From NCBI RefSeq assembly GCF_004135345.1, contig NZ_CP035495.1, positions 3,534,001 to 3,598,000 on the forward strand: a stretch of 64,000 nucleotides of DNA. Direction: 5' to 3'. Below the pieces are notes generated by a model that did no database searches, was not told the DNA's origin, and saw nothing but the letters and a program-made list of their open reading frames with translations. A program made the translations under genes and the position numbers. Source of the DNA: Xylanimonas allomyrinae. Lineage in GTDB: Bacteria > Actinomycetota > Actinomycetes > Actinomycetales > Cellulomonadaceae. Shown here in pieces: positions 53,262 to 61,937 of this stretch. Every line of letters begins with the position of its first letter. Position 1 is the stretch's first letter.

Positions 53262-53903
53262 GTGCAGACCCCCTCCGGCCACGCCGTCGACTCGACCACC
53301 GCCACGCGACTCGTCGTCCTCGCCTCGGGCGGCGGGTCGAACCTCGCGGCGCTGCTCGCGGCGCACGACGCGCCCGCGTTCGGCGGCCGCGTCGTCGGGC
53401 TCGTGACCGACAAGCCCGGCGCGGGTGCCCTCGATCTGGCGCGCGACGCCGGAGTCGCCTCGGTGGTCGTCGCTCCGGCCGACTTCGAGGACCGTGCGGC
53501 GTGGGACCGCGGCATCGCCGACGCGGTCGCCGTCTTCCGCCCCGACCTGGTGGTGCTGGCGGGTTTCATGCGGATCCTCGCGCCCGGGTTTCTCGACCGG
53601 TTCCCCGGGCGGGTGGTCAACACCCATCCGGCCCTGCTGCCCTCGTTCCCGGGCGCGCATGCCGTGCGTGACGCGCTCGCGCACGGCGTGACGATCACCG
53701 GGTGCACCGTGCACGTGGTCGACGCGGGCGTCGACACCGGGCCGATCCTCGCGCAGGCGGCCGTCCCCGTGCTCGCCGACGACGACGTCGCGAGCCTCCA
53801 TGAGCGCATCAAGGTGGCCGAGCGGGCGCTCCTGGTCGAGACCGTCGGCCGGATCGCCCGCGAGGGCCTGACCGTCGAGGACGGGCGAGCGACGATCGGC
53901 TGA
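53262..53903 (+). CDS. purN: Phosphoribosylglycinamide formyltransferase
   Basis: PurN formylates GAR in purine synthesis using 10-formyl-THF. The 213 residues include the phosphate-binding LASGGGSNLAALLAAH, the folate/catalytic block VNTHPALLPSFPGAHAVRDAL (Asn and His) and the catalytic Asp in VVDAGVDTGPILAQ. A short N-terminal extension of about 15 residues precedes the first strand. In many actinobacteria purH follows directly; here it does not, and the organosulfur operon begins instead. Confidence 0.95.
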   Translation: MQTPSGHAVDSTTATRLVVLASGGGSNLAALLAAHDAPAFGGRVVGLVTDKPGAGALDLARDAGVASVVVAPADFEDRAAWDRGIADAVAVFRPDLVVLAGFMRILAPGFLDRFPGRVVNTHPALLPSFPGAHAVRDALAHGVTITGCTVHVVDAGVDTGPILAQAAVPVLADDDVASLHERIKVAERALLVETVGRIAREGLTVEDGRATIG

Positions 53904-54010
53904 CGGGTCGGGGGACGTGCGTGGGCCCAGCGGTCGGTTCACGCGGCGGAGGACCGTCCCGCAATGTCCGGCATCCGGACGAGACTGATGCCCGAATGAT
54001 GAGACGGTGA

Positions 54011-54039
54011 TTGCCGTGCCTGGAGTTCTTGCCTAGCGT
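54011..54039 (+). promoter_or_regulatory. Promoter of the organosulfur operon
   Basis: -35 TTGCCG (54011-54016), 17 bases, -10 TAGCGT (54034-54039). Transcription would start near 54046, about 80 bases ahead of the leader ORF. The inverted repeat TGTCTC-N7-GAGACA (54059-54077) lies just after it and may be an operator or an RNA stem. Confidence 0.6.
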
Positions 54040-54125
54040 GCGTTTCAAGAGATGGGACTGTCTCGCATAGAGAGACAATCCGGTCACGTGAACCCGTCGA
54101 GGCAGCACGATCGAAAGGACTGGCC

Positions 54126-54203
54126 ATGGGCCCCACCCGCACCGCCGCCACGTCCTGCTGCTGCCTGCCGTGCTGTCGAATGCAGCACCGCGCCGGCGGG
54201 TGA
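54126..54203 (+). CDS. Poly-cysteine leader peptide (putative attenuator uORF)
   Basis: A 25-codon ORF with AAAGGA 6 bases upstream of ATG. The peptide is MGPTRTAATS, CCC, LP, CC, RMQHRAGG: five cysteine codons within seven. It ends just before a UUCG-capped hairpin and 97 bases before the first structural gene of a sulfur-assimilation operon. In mycobacteria, poly-cysteine uORFs upstream of sulfur genes act as cysteine-responsive attenuators; the same logic fits here, with ribosome stalling at low Cys-tRNA changing the folding downstream. Those examples are leaderless, whereas this one has a ribosome site. Confidence 0.75.
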   Translation: MGPTRTAATSCCCLPCCRMQHRAGG

Positions 54204-54208
54204 GCCCT

Positions 54209-54275
54209 GCGGCCTTCGGGCCGCGCTCCTTCCGGCGTGCAGTCGCCCCGCGACCGCCGGATGATCCCCGGTCGC
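54209..54275 (+). promoter_or_regulatory. Leader hairpins of the poly-cysteine attenuator
   Basis: GCGGCC (54209-54214), TTCG, GGCCGC (54219-54224) is a perfect stem with the very stable UUCG loop starting 5 bases after the uORF stop. A second stem is GCGACCG (54250-54256) with CGGTCGC (54269-54275), 25 bases before ssuB. The first is close enough to be affected by a ribosome in the uORF. Seen: the stems. Inferred: the attenuation role. Confidence 0.6.
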
Positions 54276-54300
54276 TTCGACGAGACCGAGGACTCCCCCC

Positions 54301-55206
54301 ATGACCAGCACGACCAAGGCACTGGACCCGGCCGAGACCCGGGCGCAGGCTCACACCGAGCCGCGGCACGCGACCCCGCCGGCCGCCCCGGTCACCTCGT
54401 CGGCCGCCCCGGCCACCCCGCCGGCCGCGACCGCCCACGCCGTCACCATCGAGTCGGTCGATCGCACCTTCCAGACCCCGCGCGGTGCGCGTCCCGTGCT
54501 GCGCGGCGTCGACATCGAGCTGCGCGCGGGGGAGATCGTCGCCGTCGTCGGCCCGTCCGGGTGCGGCAAGTCGACCCTCCTGCGTCAGGTCAGCGGCCTG
54601 GACGCCCCGACGTCGGGGCGGATCCTGCTCGACGGGACGCCCGTCGTCGGCACCGACCCGCGCACGGCCGTCGCGTTCCAGGAGCCGCGGCTGCTGCCGT
54701 GGCGCACGCTCGCGCAGAACGTCGCGCTCGGCCTTCCGCGCCAGACTCCGCGCGCCGCGGGGCGCGAGCGCGTCGCCGACCTGCTGCGGCTTGTCGGCCT
54801 GCACGAGTCGGCCGACCTGCGCCCGCGCCAGGTCTCGGGCGGCATGGCGCAGCGCGCGTCGCTCGCCCGCGCGCTGGCGCGCACGCCAGGGGTGCTGCTG
54901 CTCGACGAGCCCTTCGGCGCGCTCGACGCCCTCACCCGGCTGCGCATGCAGGACCTCCTGCTCGACGTCCACGCCGCCGAGCCCACGACGGTCCTGCTCG
55001 TCACGCACGACGTCGAGGAGGCGCTGTACCTGGCCGACCGCGTGCTCCTGCTGCGCTCGCTCGCGGAGGCGGCGCCGGACGCCGGAAGCCTGGCCCGCGT
55101 CGTCGACGTCCCCGGCACGCGGCCACGCGACCGCGCCGACCGCGTGCTCGCCGAGCTGCGCGCCGACCTGCTCGAAGGCCTCGGCGTCGAGACCCACCAC
55201 GCCTGA
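54301..55206 (+). CDS. ssuB: Sulfonate/taurine-type ABC transporter ATP-binding protein
   Basis: The 301-residue importer ATPase has a 50-residue Pro/Ala/Thr-rich N-terminus, Walker A GPSGCGKSTLLRQVSG, Q-loop AFQEPRLLPWRTLAQNV, signature VSGGMAQRASLARAL, Walker B VLLLDEPFGALD and H-loop VLLVTHDVEEALYLADR. These match the SsuB/TauB/NrtD group. It energises uptake with the lipoprotein and permease encoded next. The start is ATG 54301 after the leader hairpins. Nitrate or other substrates are possible by fold, but the sulfur genes downstream argue for an organosulfur compound. Confidence 0.9.
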   Translation: MTSTTKALDPAETRAQAHTEPRHATPPAAPVTSSAAPATPPAATAHAVTIESVDRTFQTPRGARPVLRGVDIELRAGEIVAVVGPSGCGKSTLLRQVSGLDAPTSGRILLDGTPVVGTDPRTAVAFQEPRLLPWRTLAQNVALGLPRQTPRAAGRERVADLLRLVGLHESADLRPRQVSGGMAQRASLARALARTPGVLLLDEPFGALDALTRLRMQDLLLDVHAAEPTTVLLVTHDVEEALYLADRVLLLRSLAEAAPDAGSLARVVDVPGTRPRDRADRVLAELRADLLEGLGVETHHA

Positions 55207-55310
55207 CCGCTCCCACCCGGGCCGATCCCACCCCGGCCGCTCCCGGACCCGACCACGAACACACCTGCCCGGCCAGAACCACCTGGCCGGCCCACCCCGA
55301 AGGAACCCAC

Positions 55311-56345
55311 ATGCGCACCCGACACGCCCGCCTCGCCACCGTCACCTCGGCGATCGCCGTCGCGACCATGCTGGCGTCAGCCGGCTGCGTCGCAGGTGAG
55401 GGAGGCGCCGCGGCCGCGAACGACGACGCCGCGTCCGGCTCCGCGTGGAGCACCGACCACCTGAACATCGACTTCGCCACGTATAACCCGCTGAGCCTCG
55501 TCGTGAAGGACCAGGGCCTCATCGAGAAGGCGCTGGGTGACGCCGTCACCGTCACCTGGCTCCAGTCGGCCGGATCCAACAAGGCCAACGAGGCGCTGCG
55601 TGCGGGCGCCGTCGACGTCGGTTCGACGGCAGGTTCTGCGGCGCTGCTGGCCCGGTCGAACGGGTCGCCGATCAAGACCATCGACGTCTACAGCCAGCCC
55701 GAGTGGGCGGCCATCGTCGTCGGGAAGGACTCGGCGATCGCCTCGGTCGAGGACCTCGCGGGCAAGTCCGTCGCGGCGACCAAGGGCACCGACCCGTACT
55801 TCTTCCTGCTCCAGTCGCTCGACGAAGCGGGCGTCGACCCGGCGTCGGTCGAGGTGCAGAACCTCCAGCACGCCGACGGCCGCGCGGCCCTCGACAACGG
55901 CTCGGTCGACGCCTGGGTCGGCCTCGACCCGATCATGGCGGCCGCCGAGGCCGAGTCGGGCGACAGGCTCCTGTACCGCAACGTCGGCTTCAACACCTAC
56001 GGGTTCCTCAACGCGACCGAGGACTTCGTGACCAAGCACGCCGACGTCGCGCAGGTCGTCGTGGACGCCTATGAGGAGGCTCGCACCTGGGCGATCGCCC
56101 ACCCGGCCGACGTCTCCAAGCTCCTGGCCGACGCCGCCGGGATCGACCAGGCCGTCGCCGACACCGTCGTGCAGGAGCGCACGCACCTCGACATCGACCC
56201 GGTGCCCGGCGACGCGCAGACCGCGGTGCTCAAGGTCGTCGGGCCGATCTTCGTGCAGAACGGCGACGTCAAGAGCCAGGCGGACGTCGACGCCGCGCTC
56301 GGCTCGCTGTTCGACACGCGGTTCGCGGAGAAGGCGAAGCACTGA
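55311..56345 (+). CDS. ssuA: Aliphatic sulfonate-type ABC substrate-binding lipoprotein
   Basis: The 344 residues start with a lipoprotein signal (basic start, hydrophobic stretch, lipobox LASAGC at about residues 22-27), then a Ser/Ala-rich tether and an SsuA/NMT1-like domain: NIDFATYNPLSLVVKDQGLIEKALG, WLQSAGSNKANEALRAGAVDVGSTAG and SKSVAATKGTDPY-like GKSVAATKGTDPYFFLLQSL. It captures the substrate outside the membrane. GAAGGA lies 6 bases before ATG 55311. The start is 105 bp after ssuB, and its stop overlaps the permease start by one base. Confidence 0.9.
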   Translation: MRTRHARLATVTSAIAVATMLASAGCVAGEGGAAAANDDAASGSAWSTDHLNIDFATYNPLSLVVKDQGLIEKALGDAVTVTWLQSAGSNKANEALRAGAVDVGSTAGSAALLARSNGSPIKTIDVYSQPEWAAIVVGKDSAIASVEDLAGKSVAATKGTDPYFFLLQSLDEAGVDPASVEVQNLQHADGRAALDNGSVDAWVGLDPIMAAAEAESGDRLLYRNVGFNTYGFLNATEDFVTKHADVAQVVVDAYEEARTWAIAHPADVSKLLADAAGIDQAVADTVVQERTHLDIDPVPGDAQTAVLKVVGPIFVQNGDVKSQADVDAALGSLFDTRFAEKAKH

Positions 56346-57295
56346 TGCCGCAGCCGTTCGACCCGCGCGGGACGCAGGTGGGCGCTGCCGGCGCCGACGC
56401 GTCCGCACCCGGCGCGGCGGTGACCGGAGCGGCGGCGGGGAACGCCGCCGCAGGGACCGTCGTCGCGTCCGAGGCCGGCACGTCCGCCGTCGCGCACCCG
56501 GCCGTGCGTCGCGGTGGGCAGAACCCGCCCCGCGGACTGCTCGGTCGCCGGTGGGCCGTGGTCACGCTCGGCCTGGTGCTGCCCGTGCTCGCACTCGCCG
56601 TCTGGCAGGCGGTGACGGCGTCGGGACTCGTGCCCGCCTACCAGTTGCCCGGTCCGGGCGCGGTGTGGGACGCGGCCACAGACCTGCTCGGGCGCGGCGA
56701 GCTGGGCCGCCACGTGGCGATCTCGACGCAGCGCGTCCTGCTCGGGTTCTCGATCGGGGCGCTGGCCGGGCTGGCCGTCGGGGCCGTCGTCGGGCTGTCG
56801 CGGCTCGGTGACGTGCTGCTGACGCCGACGCTCGCCGCGCTGCGGGCGGTGCCGTCGCTCGCGTGGGTGCCGCTGCTGATCCTGTGGCTCAAGATCGGTG
56901 AGGAGTCGAAGGTCACGCTCATCGTGATCGGCGCGTTCTTCCCCGTGTACACGACGGTCGCGGCGGCGCTGCGGCACGTGGACCCGCAGCTCGTCGAGGC
57001 AGGGCGATCGTTCGGGCTGCGCGGGCTCGCGCTGTTCCGCACCGTGCAGCTGCCGGCCGTGCTGCCGTCGCTCGTGGCCGGGCTGCGGCTCGCGCTCGCC
57101 CAGTCGTGGCTGTTCCTGGTGGCCGCCGAGCTCATCGCGTCGTCGATGGGCCTGGGGTGGCTGCTGACCGACTCGCAGCAGAACGGGCGCGTCGACCGGA
57201 TCCTGCTCGCCATCGTGCTGCTGGCCCTGCTGGGCACGCTCACCAACGGGCTGGTCGGGCTGGCCGAGAAGCGCCTCCTGAGGAGATGGGCGTGA
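56345..57295 (+). CDS. ssuC: Sulfonate-type ABC transporter permease
   Basis: The 316-residue BPD_transp_1 permease has a 60-residue disordered N-terminus and six TM helices. The cytoplasmic EAA loop that contacts the ATPase is VDPQLVEAGRSFGLRGLALFRTVQLPAVLPSLVAGLRLAL (only its key part EAGRSFGLRG is diagnostic). AELIASSMGLGWLLTDSQQ near the end is typical of SsuC/TauC. The start overlaps the ssuA stop (TGATG) and the stop overlaps the acs start (GTGA), indicating tight coupling. Confidence 0.92.
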   Translation: MPQPFDPRGTQVGAAGADASAPGAAVTGAAAGNAAAGTVVASEAGTSAVAHPAVRRGGQNPPRGLLGRRWAVVTLGLVLPVLALAVWQAVTASGLVPAYQLPGPGAVWDAATDLLGRGELGRHVAISTQRVLLGFSIGALAGLAVGAVVGLSRLGDVLLTPTLAALRAVPSLAWVPLLILWLKIGEESKVTLIVIGAFFPVYTTVAAALRHVDPQLVEAGRSFGLRGLALFRTVQLPAVLPSLVAGLRLALAQSWLFLVAAELIASSMGLGWLLTDSQQNGRVDRILLAIVLLALLGTLTNGLVGLAEKRLLRRWA

Positions 57296-59463
57296 CGACT
57301 TCCACCACCGACAGCGTCCCCGGGCGCGCCGAGGCGCGTCTGCTGGAGACGCGCGCGTTCGCGCCGTCCGCGGCCTTCGCGGCCCAGGCGAACGTGGGCC
57401 CCGACGTCTACTCTCGCGCGCAGGCCGACCCGGTCGCGTTCTGGGAGGAGGCGGCCCGCCGCCTCGACTGGCACACCCCGTGGCACACCGCCCACACCTG
57501 GGCGCCGCCCGTCGAGGACCCGGCCACGGGCGAGCTGAGCGTGCCGCGCGCCACCTGGTTCGAGGGCGGCCGCCTCAACGTGGCGGTCAACTGCGTCGAC
57601 CGGCACGTGGCGGCCGGGCGCGGGGCCAAGGTCGCGTTGCACTTCGAGGGCGAGCCCGGCGACCGCGTCACCGTCACCTACGCCGACCTGCAGCGCCGTG
57701 TCGCGCAGGCCGCGCACGGGCTCACGTCGCTCGGCATCGGCCCGGGCGACCGCGTCGTGGTGTACCTGCCCGTGCTGGTCGAGACCGTCGTGATCGCGCT
57801 CGCGTGCGCCCGCATCGGTGCCGTGCACTCGCTGGTGTTCGGCGGGTTCTCCGCCGAGGCCGTGCGCTTCCGGCTCGAGGACACGCGCGCGAGGCTGCTG
57901 GTCACGAGCGACGGGCAGTTCCGCCGGGGCGTGCCCACGCCCGTCAAGCAGAACGCCGACGACGCCGCCGCGGGCCTCGACCACGTCGAGCACGTGCTCG
58001 TGCTGCGCCGCACCGGCGTCGACATCCCGTGGACCGAGGGCCGGGACGTGTGGTGGCACGACGTCGTCGAGACGCAGCCGCAGGTGCACGAGCCCGAGTT
58101 CTTCGACGCCGAGCACCCCCTGTTCGTCATCTACACCAGCGGCACGACGGGCCGCCCCAAGGGCCTGGTCCACACCGCGGGCGGGTACCTGACGCACGCC
58201 GCATGGGCGCACTGGGCGCACTTCGACGCCAAGCCCGACGACGTGCACTGGTGCACCGCCGACCTCGCCTGGGTCACCGCCCACACCTACGAGATCTACG
58301 GCCCGCTCGCCAACGGGCTCACGCAGGTCATCTACGAGGGCACCCCCGACGCCCCGCACCGCGAGCGGCACCTGGAGATCATCGAACGCTACGGCGTCAC
58401 GGTGTACTACACGGCGCCCACGCTGATCCGCACGTTCATGACGTGGTTCGGCGACACGCTGCCCGCGGGGCACGACCTGAGCAGCATCCGGCTGCTGGGC
58501 ACGGTCGGCGAGGCCATCAACCCCGAGGCGTGGGTGTGGTTCCGCCGCAGCTTCGGCCGGGACGAGACGCCCGTCGTCGACACGTGGTGGCAGTCCGAGA
58601 CGGGCGCCGCGATGGTCGCCCCGCTGCCGGGCGTCACGGTGCTCAAGCCCGGGTCGGCGACGGTGTCGCTGCCCGGCATCGACGCGGCCGTCGTCGACGA
58701 CGACGGCCGCCCCGTCGGCCCGGGGCGTTCCGGCACGCTCGTGGTGCGGCGCCCCTGGCCGGGCATGGCCCGGACGGTGTGGGGCGACCCCGAGCGGTAC
58801 CGCGACTCGTACTGGCGCCGGTTCGCGGGGCGCGGCGAGCACGGCGGGTACTACGTGGCGGGCGACGGGGCGACCGTCGACGACGACGGCTACCTGTGGA
58901 TCCTCGGCCGGCTCGACGACGTGGTCAACGTCTCCGGGCACCGGCTGTCGACCATCGAGATCGAGTCCGCGCTCGTCGCCCACCCGCTGGTGGGCGAGGC
59001 TGGTGTCACGGGAGTCCACGACCCGGTCACCGGGCAAGCGGTGGCGGCGTTCGTCGTCGTCAACCCGGCCGCCGACCCGGCCGCCGACCCGGACGCGGCG
59101 GTGGACGACGTCGCCGCGGCGCTCCGAGCCGCCGTCGCGCAGGCGATCGGCCCGGTCGCCAAGCCGCGGCACGTCGTCGTCGTCCCCGAGCTGCCCAAGA
59201 CGCGCAGCGGGAAGATCCTGCGCCGCCTGCTCGCCCAGCTCTGGGACGGCCAGGAGCTCGGCGACACCACGTCGCTGCAGAACCCGTGGGCCGTCGCGCA
59301 GGTCCGTGACGCCGTCGCCGCCCACCGGGCCCGGACCGGGTCCACCACGAACCCGGCCACCACGAACCCGGCCACCACGAGCCCGGCCACCACGAACCCG
59401 GCCGCCACGAACCCGGCCGCCACGAACCCGGCCACCCCGACCCTCGGAGGAGCACAGCCATGA
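57292..59463 (+). CDS. acs: Acetyl-CoA synthetase (AMP-forming) with repeat tail
   Basis: The 723-residue acyl-adenylate enzyme has IYTSGTTGRPKGLVHTAGG (P-loop), TADLAWVTAHTYEIYGPL, VDTWWQSETGAAM with the Trp that limits the pocket to acetate or propionate, and the catalytic Lys in TRSGKILRRLL. It is about 70 residues longer than usual; the C-terminus is a low-complexity tail of TTNPA/ATNPA units from a 15-bp tandem repeat. GTG 57292 overlaps the permease stop and has AGGAG 6 bases upstream; ATG 57286 has none. Its place in a sulfur operon is unusual: it could recycle acetate released by sulfhydrylation or activate a C2/C3 acid left after desulfonation. Confidence 0.9.
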   Translation: MTTSTTDSVPGRAEARLLETRAFAPSAAFAAQANVGPDVYSRAQADPVAFWEEAARRLDWHTPWHTAHTWAPPVEDPATGELSVPRATWFEGGRLNVAVNCVDRHVAAGRGAKVALHFEGEPGDRVTVTYADLQRRVAQAAHGLTSLGIGPGDRVVVYLPVLVETVVIALACARIGAVHSLVFGGFSAEAVRFRLEDTRARLLVTSDGQFRRGVPTPVKQNADDAAAGLDHVEHVLVLRRTGVDIPWTEGRDVWWHDVVETQPQVHEPEFFDAEHPLFVIYTSGTTGRPKGLVHTAGGYLTHAAWAHWAHFDAKPDDVHWCTADLAWVTAHTYEIYGPLANGLTQVIYEGTPDAPHRERHLEIIERYGVTVYYTAPTLIRTFMTWFGDTLPAGHDLSSIRLLGTVGEAINPEAWVWFRRSFGRDETPVVDTWWQSETGAAMVAPLPGVTVLKPGSATVSLPGIDAAVVDDDGRPVGPGRSGTLVVRRPWPGMARTVWGDPERYRDSYWRRFAGRGEHGGYYVAGDGATVDDDGYLWILGRLDDVVNVSGHRLSTIEIESALVAHPLVGEAGVTGVHDPVTGQAVAAFVVVNPAADPAADPDAAVDDVAAALRAAVAQAIGPVAKPRHVVVVPELPKTRSGKILRRLLAQLWDGQELGDTTSLQNPWAVAQVRDAVAAHRARTGSTTNPATTNPATTSPATTNPAATNPAATNPATPTLGGAQP
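59344..59433. repeat. 15-bp tandem repeat in the acs 3' end
   Basis: Six copies of ACCACGAACCCGGCC with A/G changes, in frame, each coding five residues. Located at the extreme C-terminus, beyond the Acs fold. Confidence 0.92.
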
Positions 59464-60580
59464 CCGCCACGTACGCCAACGACGCCGACCGGACGACCCC
59501 CTGAAGTTCGCCTACTGGGTGCCCAACGTCTCCGGAGGGCTGGTCGTCTCCACGATCGAGCAGCGCACCCACTGGGGGTACGAGTACAACCGGGACCTCG
59601 CCCGGATCGCCGAGAACAGCGGGTTCGAGTACGCGCTGACGCAGGTGCGCTACGCGGCCAGCTACGGCGCGTCCGAGCAGCACGAGTCGACGGCGTTCTC
59701 GCTGTCGCTGCTGCTGGCCACCGAGCGGCTCAAGGTCATCGCGGCAGTCCACCCCGGTCTGTGGCACCCGGGTGTGCTGGCCAAGTGGATCATCACGGCC
59801 GACCACCTGTCCGGCGGGCGTGCCGCCGTCAACGTCGTCTCCGGATGGCTCAAGCAGGAGTTCGTCGGGTTCGGCGAGCCGTGGCTCGAGCACGACGAGC
59901 GGTACCGCCGCACGGGCGAGTTCATCCAGGCGCTGCGCGGGCTGTGGACCGAGCAGGGCTTCGACCTGCGCGGCGACTTCTACCGCTTCCACGACGCGAC
60001 GCTGCGGCCCGCGCCCGTCGACGTCCCCGGCCGCGCGCACCCGGAGATCTTCTTCGGCGGCAACTCGACGGTCGCGCGCGCGACGGCGGGAGCCCACGCC
60101 GACTGGTACTTCTCCAACGGCAAGGACCTCGACGGGTTCGGCGAGCAGTACCACGACGTGACGGACGCGGCGAAGACGGCGGGCCGTGCGATCCGCTTCG
60201 GTCTCAACGGCTTCATGATCGCCCGCGACTCGCAGGCCGAGGCCCGCGAGACGCTGCGCGAGATCGTCGCCAAGGCCGACCGCCCCGCCGTCGACGGGTT
60301 CCGTGACGCCGTCCGGCAGGCCGGTGCCTCGACGTCGGACAAGAAGGGCATGTGGGCCGACTCGACCTACGAGGACCTGGTCCAGTACAACGACGGGTTC
60401 CGCACGGGCCTGATCGGCACGCCCGAGGAGATCGCCGAGCGGATCATCGCCTTCAAGCGCCGGGGCGTGAACCTGTTCCTGCTCGGTTACCTGCACTTCC
60501 AGGAGGAGGTCCAGCAGTTCGGCGCCACCGTGCTGCCCCTCGTCCGTGAGCTCGAGGCCGAGGAGGCCCGTACCGCATGA
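59460..60580 (+). CDS. SfnG-like FMNH2-dependent monooxygenase (LLM family), frameshift near the start
   Basis: The ATG 59460 overlaps the acs stop and encodes TATYANDADRTTP before an immediate stop; LKFAYWVPNVSGGLVVSTIEQ onwards lies in another frame. One C missing in the run 59497-59501 joins them into 373 residues. Family blocks: GYEYNRDLARIAENSGFEYAL, KVIAAVHPGLWHPGVLAKW, RAAVNVVSGWLKQEFVGFGE and HPEIFFGGNSTVARATAGAHAD, as in dimethyl-sulfone monooxygenase SfnG and alkanesulfonate monooxygenases. It would release sulfite or methanesulfinate from an imported organosulfur compound, with FMNH2 from a reductase not seen here. metY overlaps its end by ATGA. Confidence 0.87.
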
Positions 60581-61937
60581 GCACCCCTTCCACCACGTCG
60601 ACGCCGGCACCCGGCGCGCCCGAGCACCGCTTCGGCTTCCGTACCCGCGCCCTGCACGCGGGCGGCATCCCCGACGCCACGACGGGCGCGCGGGCCGTGC
60701 CGATCTACCAGACGACGTCGTTCGTCTTCAACGGCACCGACGACGCCGCGAACCTCTTCGCGCTGCAGAAGTACGGCAACATCTACAGCCGCATCGGCAA
60801 CCCGACGGTCGCCGCGCTCGAGGAGCGCATCGCCTCGCTCGAGGGCGGCATCGGTGCGGTGGCGACGGCGTCGGGCATGAGCGCCGAGTTCATCACGTTC
60901 GCCGCGCTGGTCGGGGCGGGCGACCACGTCGTGGCGAGCGCCCAGCTCTACGGCGGCACGGTGACGCAGCTCGACGTGACGCTGCGGCGGTTCGGCGTCG
61001 AGACGACGTTCGTGCCGGGGACCGACCCGGCCGACTTCGCGGCCGCGATCCGCCCCGAGACCAAGGTGCTGTACACCGAGGTGATCGCCAACCCGTCGGG
61101 GGAGATCGCCGACCTGGAGGGTCTCGCACGCGTGGCCCACGAGGCCGGCGTCCCGCTGGTCGTCGACGCCACCCTCGCCACCCCGTACCTGGTGCGGCCC
61201 ATCGAGCACGGGGCCGACATCGTCATCCATTCGGTGACCAAGTTCCTCGGCGGGCACGGCACCACGCTGGGCGGAGTCGTCGTCGAGTCGGGGCGGTTCG
61301 ACTGGGGCAACGGCAAGTTCCCGCAGATGACCGAGCCGGTGCCCAGCTACGGCGGCATCCGCTGGTGGGGGAACTTCGGCGAGTACGGGTTCCTCACCAA
61401 GCTGCGCTCGGAACAGCTGCGCGACATCGGCCCGTCGCTGTCGCCGCAGGCCGCGTTCACCCTGCTCCAGGGCGTCGAGACGCTGCCGCAGCGGCTCGAC
61501 GCGCACCTGGCCAACGCCAGGGCGGTCGCGCAGTGGCTGGAGTCGGACCCGCGCGTCGCGTACGTGAGCTGGGCCGGGCTGCCGAGCCACCCGCACCACG
61601 AGCGCGCCCTCAAGTACCTGCCGCTCGGGCCCGGGTCGGTGTTCGCGTTCGGGGTGCGCCCCGGCGCGGGTGCCGCGGGACCGGAGGCGGCGCGCGAGGC
61701 GGGGCAGGCGTTCATCGAGGCGCTCGAGCTCGCGTCGCACCTGGCGAACGTCGGCGACGCGCGCACCCTCGTGATCCACCCGGCGTCGACGACGCACCAG
61801 CAGCTCGCCCCGAGCAGCTCGCCGCGGCGGGCGTCCCCGCGGACCTGGTGCGGATCAGCGTGGGGCTGGAGGACGTGGAGGACATCCTGTGGGACCTGGA
61901 CCAGGCCCTGACCAAGGCGACGGGAGAGGTGCGATGA
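60577..61937 (+). CDS. metY: O-acetylhomoserine sulfhydrylase, frameshift near the end
   Basis: This PLP enzyme makes homocysteine from O-acetylhomoserine and sulfide. FRTRALHAGGIPDATTGARA and PIYQTTSFVFNGTDDAANLF open the domain; KYGNIYSRIGNPTVAALEERIASLEGG and the PLP lysine in HSVTKFLGGHGTTLGG follow. At HQQLAP the frame is lost and EQLAAAGVPADLVRISVGLEDVEDILWDLDQAL is in another; one C missing at 61808-61811 restores 453 residues. It provides the assimilation step for sulfur released by the upstream enzymes. The start overlaps the sfnG-like gene and the end overlaps the CoA-binding gene. Confidence 0.93.

Noticed and set aside
53904-54300. SAM or other known riboswitch upstream of the metY operon
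   Set aside because: I found none of the conserved blocks of SAM-I, SAM-II or SAM-IV aptamers; the poly-Cys ORF and stems explain the leader better.
57286-57288. ATG start for acs
   Set aside because: The only ribosome site, AGGAG, abuts this ATG, whereas it is 6 bases from GTG 57292, which also overlaps the permease stop.
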